Shown: positions 7,221-13,545, numbered from the stretch's first letter. The stretch: DNA of 13,545 bases from Gemmatimonadota bacterium (GCA_019240375.1 JAFAYN010000038.1:1-13545), one strand, 5' to 3'. Notes: generated by a model not told the origin, from the sequence alone. Program-made: numbers and translations.

Positions 7221-10064
7221 TCAGGGTGGGTCGGGAACGGTGACGGTGGCCCGGTTGCCGAGGGCGGCGCCGCGCTCCATCCCGGTGAGCCGGAGGGCCG
7301 AGTCCTTTGCGTTCTTCCAGAAGCGGAGGACGAGGTCCACCTCGGCGGCCTGCACGTCGGCCTTGTCGGCGCCGGTGAGGAGGAGCCACTGCTCCCCCGC
7401 GGGGCCGCGCCAGGGGGCGACGACGCCCTTCCCCGCCTGCGTCGGAACGGCGGCGCGCGCGACCAGCGGGTTGCTGGCGGCGGTCCCCACCAGGAGCACC
7501 AGGCCGCGCGCAGCCAGCGAGTCGGGGAGGTCCTGCGTGCTGGACAGGCGCACCGGGCGGCCGGTGGCGGACTGGAGGGTGTTCGCCACCTGGTACGCGG
7601 TCTCCACCTCCAGCCAGGGGGCGTCGGCGCCGAAGGCCACCGCCAGAGGGCGCGACCAGTCGAGCCCGCCCACGCTCGCGGCACCCTGCGGGTACACGAC
7701 CCGCCCGGGGAGCGCCTGCGCGCTGTCGAAGGCGGGAGCGCCGGGGTTCGCGGCGACGCCCCACCCGTACGCCTTCTTCGCGCCGTACGCCGCCTCCACG
7801 AAGTGGTGGTACGTCCCCGGCCGCGCGGCGCCGGTCAGCCGCAATTCGGCCACGCCCTCGCGGCTCTCCCCCGGCCGCAGCGTGAAGGAGGCAGGGGAGG
7901 CGAGGCGCGACTCCACCCCGTCGAAGGCCAGGGCGCGCAGGGTGACGGACACCGGCGCCGCGGTCCGGTTGGCGACGGTGAACACGGCCCGCGCCGTGCC
8001 GTTGTCGAAGCGCGTCTCACGCACCTCCAGGGGCAGCTCGCGCACGGGGGCGTCGGGGCGGGCGTACTCCCGGATCAGCCGCATCAGCTCGAACCCCTCC
8101 GGCTTGGGGCGCCGGTCGAGCCCCACCGGCTCGTAGTGCCGGGTGTCGCCCCCGGCGATGGAGGGGTTGAAGGTGAGCGTCTCGTGGAACTGGAACTCGA
8201 ACACCTCGGGGATCGCGCGCGGCTCCAGCGTCCGCCGGTAGATCTCCGACATCTCCCCCAGCCGCGTCTCGGGAGAGAGGCGGGTCAGGTTCTTCCAGTT
8301 GAACTCGCCCAGGGTGACCTCCTTCCCCAGCCCGGCCGCGTAGTCCGCCGTCCCCAGCGCGTGCGAGGAGTACGCCTCCTTCCACTGCGGTCCGTGCTTG
8401 TACGCGTGCAGCCCCACCCGGTCGAACGGGACCCCGGCTGCGCGCAGCCGCTCGAACATCCCGTTGTCCCCCACCGCGGTCAGGAACACCTGCGCCCCCG
8501 GCGCGGCGGCCTTGGCGGCCCGGTACAGCGAGTCCCAGCGGGCCGGGTCCCCGGGCTTGATCCCGTTGAGCAGCACCTCGTTCTCCAGCTCGATCCGCTG
8601 CACCACGTCCGGGTAGCGTCCGGCCACCAGCGTCACCCAGTCGGCCGGCCCCTCGGTGTCCACCAGAATGCGCAGCCCCAGCCCGCGCGCCGCCCCGGTG
8701 AAGTAGTCGAGGAAGGCCAGCGCCTCGGCCCGGTCCATCTCCTGGAGCAATTCCAGGTGGTGCAGCCGGACCCACTCGAACCCCATCGCCCGGATGATGT
8801 GCAGGTCGGTGTCCATCCGCGGGACGTACGTCCGCCACTCCTTCCACATGGTGGGGGAGAAGGCCCACCACGTTTCCCGGTCCAGCCCCGGCGTGCGATA
8901 GAAGTCGAAGTTTTCCGCCAGGGTGGAGTACGGGAAGTAGCTGGTCCCGAACGACACCGCCGGGACGCCGACCTGGACCGTCGCCGCACGTCCGTCACCC
9001 GTGGCGGCGCGGTAGCCGGCGAAGCCGCGGAGCTGGCTCTCCTCCCATCCCTGCGCGGGGGCCGCGGCCAGCGCCAGTCGCCAGCGGAGGTCCACCGTGT
9101 CGCCGCGCTGCAGGGGGGCGTAGGGGAGGATGGGGGTGGAGCGCGACTTCGCCTGCTCGGGGTTGGGGCCGGCGACCTCCGACACGAGGTACAGGGCGTC
9201 GCCGCTCCGCAGGGTACGCTCCCACACGTAGAAGTGGCTCCCGTCCTTCCACACGCCGTCGCGGCGAACCGTGGGCGCCGGGGTGAAGCCGTTGACCGCG
9301 GCGAGCGAGAGCGCCCCCGCCTTCCACGAGATCCAGTCCACCCCGCGCGTGTACCAGAAGTCGCGGTCCCAGTCGGACGGCGACTCGGCCCCGTCGAACA
9401 CGCGCCCGTTGAAGCGGAGGCTCGCGGCGCCCGCGCCCGGGGTGGTCACCCGGCGCACCAGGGCCACGTAGGCCGGCGCCTCCGCCCCGTCCTCACGGGT
9501 CAGGCGGGTACGCACGTCCGCCCACCCGCCGCCGTACGCGACCACCGTCGCCTGTACCAGGAAGCCGTCGCGGCGTGCCTCGGCGCGCAGCGTCCCGTCC
9601 GGCTGCGCGGTCCAGCGCAGGTCGAGCGGGCGGAAGCCGGGGACCACCTCCTCGGGACCCGCGGTGGTCCCGGGGCGCACCAGCAGCCCCAATTCCAGCG
9701 CGCCGAGCGGACGCCCCTCCCAGCGCAGGTCCAGCCGCCCGCCCTCCGCCGCCAGCGCGAAGGGGCCGTCGCGGAAGCTCCGCCCGCGCGGCGGCCCGAC
9801 GCGCGCCAGCGCCAGCTCCGCCCCCGGGGCGAGCGAGGCCACCACCCGCGCCGTCCCACCGCGCACCTCGGCCACGGCGCCCGGGGCCGCGTACGTCCCG
9901 TCCGGGAGCCCCGTGGCGAACTGCACCGGCCCGGCGTACGCCAGCTCGTGGTTGTTGCGGACGCGCAGCTCGGCCGCGGGCCGACTCGGCGCGGAGGCGC
10001 AGCCGTGGAGCAGGGCGGCCGGCAGGGCCAGGGCGAGGAGGGACGTCGGACGGGTGGGTCTCAA
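7221..10064 (-). CDS. Large lipoprotein with a clan GH-A-like glycosidase barrel, family not recognised
   Basis: The protein has 947 residues. A short lipoprotein signal ends at Cys22 (lipobox LHGC), so it is membrane-anchored, probably outside the cytoplasm. About 30-370 is beta-rich and unlike anything I can name. About 375-665 reads as a TIM barrel: VPRMDTDLHIIRAMGFEWVRLHH, GLGLRILVDTEGPADW, then IELENEV with Glu496 after Asn495 as candidate acid/base, and VTLGEFNW with Glu587 as candidate nucleophile. An Asn-Glu pair at strand 4 and Glu at strand 7 are the clan GH-A arrangement. About 680-770 is a beta-sandwich, and 785-925 is alpha/beta (LVLLVGTAASNPLVARA, WLLLTGADKADVQAAEVD). The start is TTG with no clear Shine-Dalgarno; no ATG or GTG lies nearby in frame, and this TTG gives the signal peptide. 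It follows the regulator by 40 bases, implying co-transcription. Activity on a polysaccharide is inferred from motifs and context; the substrate is unknown. Confidence 0.8.
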   Translation of the reverse strand: MRPTRPTSLLALALPAALLHGCASAPSRPAAELRVRNNHELAYAGPVQFATGLPDGTYAAPGAVAEVRGGTARVVASLAPGAELALARVGPPRGRSFRDGPFALAAEGGRLDLRWEGRPLGALELGLLVRPGTTAGPEEVVPGFRPLDLRWTAQPDGTLRAEARRDGFLVQATVVAYGGGWADVRTRLTREDGAEAPAYVALVRRVTTPGAGAASLRFNGRVFDGAESPSDWDRDFWYTRGVDWISWKAGALSLAAVNGFTPAPTVRRDGVWKDGSHFYVWERTLRSGDALYLVSEVAGPNPEQAKSRSTPILPYAPLQRGDTVDLRWRLALAAAPAQGWEESQLRGFAGYRAATGDGRAATVQVGVPAVSFGTSYFPYSTLAENFDFYRTPGLDRETWWAFSPTMWKEWRTYVPRMDTDLHIIRAMGFEWVRLHHLELLQEMDRAEALAFLDYFTGAARGLGLRILVDTEGPADWVTLVAGRYPDVVQRIELENEVLLNGIKPGDPARWDSLYRAAKAAAPGAQVFLTAVGDNGMFERLRAAGVPFDRVGLHAYKHGPQWKEAYSSHALGTADYAAGLGKEVTLGEFNWKNLTRLSPETRLGEMSEIYRRTLEPRAIPEVFEFQFHETLTFNPSIAGGDTRHYEPVGLDRRPKPEGFELMRLIREYARPDAPVRELPLEVRETRFDNGTARAVFTVANRTAAPVSVTLRALAFDGVESRLASPASFTLRPGESREGVAELRLTGAARPGTYHHFVEAAYGAKKAYGWGVAANPGAPAFDSAQALPGRVVYPQGAASVGGLDWSRPLAVAFGADAPWLEVETAYQVANTLQSATGRPVRLSSTQDLPDSLAARGLVLLVGTAASNPLVARAAVPTQAGKGVVAPWRGPAGEQWLLLTGADKADVQAAEVDLVLRFWKNAKDSALRLTGMERGAALGNRATVTVPDPP

Positions 10065-10104
10065 GGGACGCTTGGGTCGACGGTTCGGGAACGGGGCGGC
10101 GCGG

Positions 10105-10824
10105 TCAGCGCACCGGGGTGGCGTTGGGGTCCCACTTCAGCAGCACCTCGCGGACGCCCTCCAGGTGCGACCGCATCCGCGTCACTGCCAGGGCGGGGTC
10201 CCGGTCTTCCAGCGCCTGGAGGATCCCCACGTGCTCGAAGTGGTCCTTCCGCCGCGAGCCGAAGATGTCCAGGATCAACCGCTGCTCCTGCTGGAAGAGG
10301 CTGGAAAGCACCTCCAGGAGCTGCGCCAGCACCGTGTTTCCGGAGGCCAGGGCGATCTGCCGGTGGAACGCCATGTTGGTGGCGCTCAGCACGTCGTCGT
10401 CCTCCAGGTTCTCTTCCGCGTGCGCCAGCAGGCTGCGCATCTCGCCCAGATGCTCCCCGGTCGCGTGCTCCGCCGCGAGCGAGACCGACTTCAGCTCGAT
10501 GGGGATGCGTGCCTCGATCAGGTCCACCAGCAGCTTGCGCGACACGCTCCCCACGAACACCGGGTTGGAGACCAGCAGGGTGTTATGGTTCTTCCCCACG
10601 TACACCCCGGAGCCGTGCCGGATGTCCAGCACCCCCAGCGTTTCCAGCTTCTTGAGCGCCTCCCGCAGCGTCGGGTGCCCCACCCCAAAGCGGCGCGCCA
10701 TCTCCGCGATGGTGGGGAGCCGGTCGCCGGCCCCGTAGCCGCTGGTCTCGATCAACTGGCGGATGCGCTGGGCCAGGTCGTCGGTGAGGCTCTGTCTCAG
10801 CACGGGCGCGAAGACGTCGCTCAT
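10105..10824 (-). CDS. GntR-family transcriptional regulator, FadR subfamily (FCD domain)
   Basis: The protein has 239 residues, the usual FadR-subfamily length. Residues 10-77 form the winged helix-turn-helix: DRLPTIAEMARRFGVGHPTLREALKKLETLGVL, then the wing RHGSGVYVG. About 95-225 is the all-helical FCD ligand domain. Its metal site is visible as His154 (AFHRQIALASGN), His198 (DHFEHVGILQAL) and His220 (MRSHLEG); the usual acidic residue four before the first His is Asn150 here. FCD regulators bind organic or sugar acids and usually release DNA on binding. ATG at 10824 has GGAG four bases upstream. A sigma-70-like promoter and an inverted repeat lie directly upstream, so autorepression is likely. 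As first gene of the run leading into the glycosidase, SusC and SusD genes, it is probably the locus-specific regulator; a uronic-acid-type inducer would fit the family but is unproven. Confidence 0.93.
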   Translation of the reverse strand: MSDVFAPVLRQSLTDDLAQRIRQLIETSGYGAGDRLPTIAEMARRFGVGHPTLREALKKLETLGVLDIRHGSGVYVGKNHNTLLVSNPVFVGSVSRKLLVDLIEARIPIELKSVSLAAEHATGEHLGEMRSLLAHAEENLEDDDVLSATNMAFHRQIALASGNTVLAQLLEVLSSLFQQEQRLILDIFGSRRKDHFEHVGILQALEDRDPALAVTRMRSHLEGVREVLLKWDPNATPVR

Positions 10825-10852
10825 GGGGCTCCGAATAGGAGAAGGAAATGAG

Positions 10853-10873
10853 TTTGGTCAGAAAGTGATCAAA
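10853..10873. promoter_or_regulatory. Candidate operator for the GntR/FadR regulator
   Basis: Arms TTTGGTCA (10853-10860) and TGATCAAA (10866-10873) are an inverted repeat with one mismatch around five bases. The site begins about 10 bases downstream of the -10 box, over or just past the predicted transcription start, and 28 bases before the regulator ATG. The position suits repression by blocking RNA polymerase. FadR-subfamily sites are commonly short palindromes with TGGTC/GACCA-type halves, which these resemble. I found no second copy upstream of susC or the GH2 gene. Confidence 0.6.
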
Positions 10874-10883
10874 TGACTTGGAG

Positions 10884-10912
10884 AGTATAGGGTCCGGTAA
10901 CGGGCCCGTCAA
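10884..10912 (-). promoter_or_regulatory. Sigma-70-like promoter driving the regulator and glycan locus
   Basis: On the minus strand, -35 TTGACG (10912-10907) and -10 TATACT (10889-10884) are separated by exactly 17 bases. That is 5 of 6 matches to TTGACA and 5 of 6 to TATAAT. Transcription should begin near 10877, leaving a leader of about 50 bases before the ATG. This is the best promoter in the window, and in such GC-rich DNA a chance match of this quality is unlikely. Confidence 0.8.
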
Positions 10913-10933
10913 GAAAGACTCCGTGAGCCACGG
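10911..10933 (-). terminator. Weak terminator-like hairpin after the nuclease-like gene
   Basis: On the minus strand CCGTG-GCT-CACGG is followed by AGTCTTTCTT, a loose T-rich tail. The stem is only 5 bp with a possible bulged extension. It lies about 80 bases past the stop of the upstream gene and its tail overlaps the -35 box of the regulator promoter. It may separate the two transcription units, but the evidence is thin. Confidence 0.3.
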
Positions 10934-11012
10934 CGGAGAGAGGCGGCAGATTCCGCCATCCCACGGCGGGGGCACGTCGTATCGGGTTGGGCGCCAGCGG
11001 GTTAGCGGGAGG

Positions 11013-12257
11013 CTACTCCAGGAGGAGGAGCTGGCGGGCCCGCTCCGGGGAGGAACCGTAGAGGCGCAGCACGTCGGGGGCTTCGAGGGGATCGGCCAGG
11101 GCGAGGCACCAGCGCAGGAGGTCGCGGAGATACGCGTCGCTCTCCGGCTCCCAGCGCTCGTCGGTGGCGACGCGGTGGGCGATCCGCGACATCGCCGCGG
11201 CGCCGACACCCCACAGCGTTCCCGGGCGGGTGACGAGGTACAGCCGGTCGAGGAAGAACCCCGTGGCGGGGTCGCGGGCGAAGCGGCAAAAGGATTCGCG
11301 GGCGAGGGTGTGGCGCTCCCCGTCCTGCACGTGGACGGCGGGGCGGTCGAAGTGCCCGCGCGGGAAGCTCCGCGTCCGGTACGCGGCGGGGTCGTACCCA
11401 TCCCGGCTCCCGGTCAGCCAGGCCAGGTTCTCCTGCCGCCGGCGGAAGCCGTGCCCCAGGTCGTCGGGGTTGCGCTTGGCCTCCACCAGCGCCAGCACCT
11501 CCACCGGCTCTCCGGGATCGGGAGAGGCGCGGACCACGAGCTGGTCGATCTCGGTGCGAGCGGCGCCGAGCGTCACCCCGCGGAGCACCCGCACGCCCGG
11601 GTCGGCTCCCTCCCCCGCCCCGCCGGACGCGAGCTCCGGGACCAGGTGCTCCAGCACCGCCGCCACGGCCGCGTCCTCGAAGGCGGCGCCCCCGCGCCCG
11701 GAACTCCGCCCCCGCTCCGCCAGCAGCTCACGCAGCCGGGCCTCCTCCCGGTCCACCCCGATCTCCGCTCGGAATGCATCCAGCTCGGCCGTGGCACGCT
11801 CCAGCTCCCGGCGCGTGTCGCTGGCGGCGACCAGCGCCTCCCGCTCCCCGCGCAGCGCTTCGCGCCGGGCACGGAAGGCCGCCAGCTTCGCCGTCAGCAG
11901 CGGGCGCCGCTCCTCCGCCGCCCCTTCCAGCGCCGCCACCAGCCCCGCGACGGCCTTGCCGATGTCCGTCAGCTCCCGGTCCACGGCCCGCAGCCGCGCG
12001 AACCCGGGCGACGCCTCGTCCGCGGCGCGTGCGTCGCGCTCCCGCGCCTCCAGCGCGCGGAGCCGTGGGTGGGCACGGCGCAGATCCCGGATCCGGGCGC
12101 GCTGCGCGAACGCGGGATCGTGCTCCCAGCGCTCCAGCCGCCGCGCGAGCCAGTCGCGGAAGCCGCTCACGTCGAGCGCGCGCACGTCGTGGGTGTGCGC
12201 GTCGAGCAGGCGGCGCAGCTCGTCGGCGCCGCGGCGGACCCGGAGCGGAGGGTTCAT
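11013..12257 (-). CDS. Coiled-coil protein with C-terminal PD-(D/E)XK nuclease-like domain
   Basis: The protein has 414 residues from ATG at 12257, ends in TAG, and has no signal peptide or membrane segment, so it is probably cytoplasmic. Residues 50-180 are charged and Glu/Arg/Ala/Leu-rich with heptad character, indicating a long coiled coil. A short Gly/Ser linker (183-191) leads to a C-terminal domain. There, AAFEDAAVAAVLEHLVPEL (Glu194), TEIDQLVV (Glu236, Asp238) and VLALVEAKRN (Glu259, Lys261) match the order and spacing of a PD-(D/E)XK core: helix-1 Glu, then Asp, then Glu-x-Lys at the end of a beta strand. Nuclease activity is inferred from these motifs alone. An in-frame ATG at 12335 would start the gene upstream of the strong palindrome at 12294-12327, which would then be coding, so it is not used. 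No strong ribosome binding site is seen. It does not look functionally tied to the glycan genes. Confidence 0.75.
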   Translation of the reverse strand: MNPPLRVRRGADELRRLLDAHTHDVRALDVSGFRDWLARRLERWEHDPAFAQRARIRDLRRAHPRLRALEARERDARAADEASPGFARLRAVDRELTDIGKAVAGLVAALEGAAEERRPLLTAKLAAFRARREALRGEREALVAASDTRRELERATAELDAFRAEIGVDREEARLRELLAERGRSSGRGGAAFEDAAVAAVLEHLVPELASGGAGEGADPGVRVLRGVTLGAARTEIDQLVVRASPDPGEPVEVLALVEAKRNPDDLGHGFRRRQENLAWLTGSRDGYDPAAYRTRSFPRGHFDRPAVHVQDGERHTLARESFCRFARDPATGFFLDRLYLVTRPGTLWGVGAAAMSRIAHRVATDERWEPESDAYLRDLLRWCLALADPLEAPDVLRLYGSSPERARQLLLLE

Positions 12258-12293
12258 GCCGCGGCGACGAGCACCTTCCGTTCCGGAAACGAG

Positions 12294-12327
12294 CGAGCCC
12301 CCGCCGGTGCGCACCGGCGGGGGCTCG
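12294..12327 (-). terminator. Perfect 34-bp palindrome, probable terminator
   Basis: Each arm is 17 bases, beginning CGAGCCCCCGCCGGTGC and followed at once by its exact reverse complement. It lies 30 bases after the stop of the secreted LTXXQ-like gene and 36 bases before the start of the nuclease-like gene. On the minus strand it is followed by CTCGTTTCC, so the T-run is poor, but the stem is extremely stable. It would largely insulate the downstream gene, whose own promoter is not evident. Confidence 0.7.
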
Positions 12328-12357
12328 TCCCGCATCGACCACCGCGGGCGGGATCGA

Positions 12358-13257
12358 TCACATGTTGAGGATGGTGAGAGTGACCACCTCGCCCGGGTCG
12401 GCGACCAGCTCCTCGCTCACCGAGGTGCGGTTGCTCCCCACCGGGTCGGCCAGGAAGCGGACCGGCGTCCCCAGCCCGACCAGGTTGGACGGGAGGGTGA
12501 TGGAGCGGGTGCTGAGCGGCGCCACGTCGCCCAGGCGGATCCGCTGCCCGCCGCGGACGGCGAAGATGTCCATCTGGTTCCAGCTCTGGTTCTCCACCCG
12601 GAGCGTCGCCCGGTCGGAGCGGGAGGCGTCGCTGCGGCCGCGGCTCGCCTGGCGGTCGTCGTTCTCACCGCGCCCCTGGCGCTGACCCTGCCACTGGCCC
12701 TGGCGCTGCCATTGGCCCTGGCCCTGCTGCCACTGGCCCCGGCGCTCCCCCTGCCCCTGCTCGCGGACGAAGGACTGCGCGACCTGCCGCTGCTGCGGAG
12801 TCAGCACCGCGAAGGCGCGCTCCCGGGCGTCCTGGTTCAGCCTGCGGAGCTGGTCCATGACGGGGCGGGCCTGCTCCATCCGCTGGCGGTCGGCGGAGGA
12901 GGGCTGCTGCCCGTTCTGCCGGTTCTGCCCGCGCTGGAAGCCGCCGCGGGACTGCTGCAGCCGCTGGCGGAGCGGCTGGGTGCGCTGCTGGAGGTCGCGG
13001 TCGATCTCCTGGAGCCGGCGGACCTGGTCGTTGCTCAGGTTCAGGTCGCTCCGGTGCTCGATCAGCGCGGCGACGGGACCACGGCGGGCGCCCTGCTGCC
13101 CACGCTGACCATACTCTCCACGCTGACCGTACCGTCCCTGCTCCCCGTACCGGCCCTGCTGGCGCCCGCCCGGGTACCCCGCCGACTGCGCGTGCAGCGC
13201 GGGAGCCGAAACGGCGAGGAGCGCCGCAGTCATGACGATCTTGAGGTTCGGATGCAT
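12358..13257 (-). CDS. Secreted Spy/CpxP-like (LTXXQ) protein with Gln-rich repeats and C-terminal beta domain
   Basis: The protein has 299 residues from ATG at 13257. Residues 1-24 are a signal peptide (MHPNLK, hydrophobic run, ALHAQ), so it is exported. About 28-58 is a GRYGQR-type repeat. About 60-165 is helical and resembles Spy/CpxP proteins: it has a DLNLSNDQVRRLQEI segment and a later FAVLTPQQRQVA, the paired LTxxQ-like motifs of that family, which are periplasmic chaperones or stress and metal-response proteins. About 168-198 is a Gln/Trp/Arg/Gly low-complexity linker. About 215-299 is a compact beta-rich domain (ATLRVENQSWNQMDIFAVRGGQRIRLGDV) that I do not recognise. An alternative ATG at 13275 adds MNRATN; neither start has a strong Shine-Dalgarno. 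The frame stays open further upstream, but the signal peptide places the start here. It is divergent from the next gene and followed by a strong terminator. Confidence 0.75.
   Translation of the reverse strand: MHPNLKIVMTAALLAVSAPALHAQSAGYPGGRQQGRYGEQGRYGQRGEYGQRGQQGARRGPVAALIEHRSDLNLSNDQVRRLQEIDRDLQQRTQPLRQRLQQSRGGFQRGQNRQNGQQPSSADRQRMEQARPVMDQLRRLNQDARERAFAVLTPQQRQVAQSFVREQGQGERRGQWQQGQGQWQRQGQWQGQRQGRGENDDRQASRGRSDASRSDRATLRVENQSWNQMDIFAVRGGQRIRLGDVAPLSTRSITLPSNLVGLGTPVRFLADPVGSNRTSVSEELVADPGEVVTLTILNM
12673..12741 (-). repeat. Imperfect tandem repeat encoding Gln-Trp/Gln-Gly units
   Basis: The coding strand repeats units of about 9-15 bases encoding GQWQ, GQGQWQ and RQGQWQ variants. These form the low-complexity linker between the helical and beta domains of the secreted protein. 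Such repeats can change copy number by slippage, so linker length may vary between strains. The opposite strand reads as a Leu/Ala/Pro repeat, which is a shadow. Confidence 0.7.
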
Positions 13258-13412
13258 GTTCGTTGCTCGGTTCATCGGTGCAAACCGGCCGGCACTTCCG
13301 ACTGGCTGCACATAAGACGTTGTCCCCCTTCCATTTGTTAATCCCGGCCCGCGATCTGCTACGAGCCCCGGGCGCGAGCGCGGAAATGGACCCACCAGCC
13401 GGGAGGGGCACG
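13258..13412. promoter_or_regulatory. Divergent intergenic region with promoters expected for both sides
   Basis: These 155 bases separate two diverging start codons, so each gene must begin transcription here. The stretch near 13309-13343 (around ATAAGACG and TTTGTTAAT) is the only AT-rich part and the most likely promoter core. On the minus strand TTAACA and TTATGT occur but with a 20-base spacer, longer than ideal. I could not identify a convincing -35/-10 pair for either direction. Confidence 0.35.
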
Positions 13413-13545
13413 ATGTTCCGACAGAGTTCCGAGGACGAGTACGCGAGCGGCTCCGAGGGAGGGCGGAGGTACCTGTTCGGGATCGCCCACTACGAGTTCC
13501 ACGACACCCTGGACGAGCAGGGGCGGATGCACCAGTTCGTGGTGG
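13413..13545 (+). CDS. Hypothetical protein, 5' end only (runs off the window)
   Basis: The only plus-strand gene. ATG at 13413 is preceded by GGGAGGGG (13401-13408), a strong Shine-Dalgarno at good spacing; an in-frame ATG at 13386 has none. Forty-four residues are visible, beginning MFRQSSEDEYASGSEGG and followed by YLFGIAHYEFHDTLDEQGRMHQFVV. There is no signal peptide, so it is probably cytoplasmic. The start is hydrophilic and acidic, and the second part looks like beta strands of a folded domain. I do not recognise the family. It faces away from the secreted LTXXQ-like gene and shares its intergenic region. Confidence 0.7.
   Translation, partial: MFRQSSEDEYASGSEGGRRYLFGIAHYEFHDTLDEQGRMHQFVV

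Noticed and set aside
7105..7764. 220-codon upstream extension of the susC frame
   Set aside because: It overlaps the glycosidase gene, is Arg/Gly/Pro-rich, and would place the signal peptide internally. The ATG at 7104 gives a correct export signal.
3820..8136. Plus-strand open frame of 1438 codons
   Set aside because: It lies antisense to susD, susC and the glycosidase gene. Its product is Val/Arg/Pro/His-rich without recognisable domains, as expected when third-position GC bias removes stop codons from an opposite frame.
7803..10655. Plus-strand open frame of 950 codons
   Set aside because: Antisense to the lipoprotein and regulator genes, with low-complexity Arg/Pro/Gly/Val composition. 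The minus-strand frames carry signal peptides and family motifs.
12258..12335. 26-codon upstream extension of the nuclease-like gene
   Set aside because: It would translate through the 34-bp palindrome and add a low-complexity segment; initiation at 12257 leaves that structure non-coding.
12661..12770. Leu/Ala/Pro repeat on the plus strand resembling a membrane segment
   Set aside because: It is the antisense reading of the Gln/Trp linker repeat and has no start, ribosome binding site or continuation of its own.
11164..13341. Plus-strand open frame of 725 codons across two genes, a palindrome and an intergenic region
   Set aside because: It crosses a terminator-like palindrome and the Gln/Trp repeat in antisense; the Ser/Arg-rich and Leu/Ala/Pro runs are shadows of the minus-strand genes.
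13258..13395. 46-codon upstream extension of the secreted LTXXQ-like gene
   Set aside because: It would bury the signal peptide and cover most of the divergent intergenic region needed for promoters.

Overview
The window is GC-rich bacterial DNA. Seven of its eight genes read leftward (minus strand), and one partial gene at the right edge reads rightward. A SusC-type TonB-dependent transporter, a SusD-type lipoprotein and very high third-position GC together suggest a GC-rich relative of Bacteroidota, most likely Gemmatimonadota (Longimicrobium-like). This is inference from gene style: there is no rRNA or other marker gene to fix the taxon.

In transcription order on the minus strand, the core is a glycan-use locus. 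It starts with a GntR/FadR-type repressor (10105-10824). Next come a large putative glycosidase lipoprotein of no family I can name (7221-10064), SusC (4120-7104), SusD (2463-4103) and a secreted GH2 glycosidase cut by the left edge (1-2266). The likely logic is as follows: the surface lipoprotein and GH2 enzyme trim a glycan, SusC/SusD bind and import the fragments, and the GntR protein senses a small product and controls the set. A strong sigma-70-like promoter sits just upstream of the regulator, with an inverted repeat at its predicted start site, which suggests autoregulation. A terminator-like hairpin separates the lipoprotein gene from susC, and a cluster of hairpins separates susD from the GH2 gene, so the five genes need not be expressed equally. 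The substrate cannot be read from the sequence.

Upstream (to the right) are two unrelated-looking genes. One encodes a coiled-coil protein with a C-terminal PD-(D/E)XK nuclease-like core (11013-12257). The other encodes a secreted Spy/CpxP-like (LTXXQ) protein with Gln/Arg/Gly repeats and an extra C-terminal beta domain (12358-13257). A perfect 34-bp palindrome lies between them and probably ends transcription of the second.

At the right edge a divergent gene begins at 13413, with a good ribosome binding site; only 44 codons are visible. No gene-free stretch exceeds about 200 bases. I saw no tRNA, rRNA, CRISPR array, insertion sequence or integrase.
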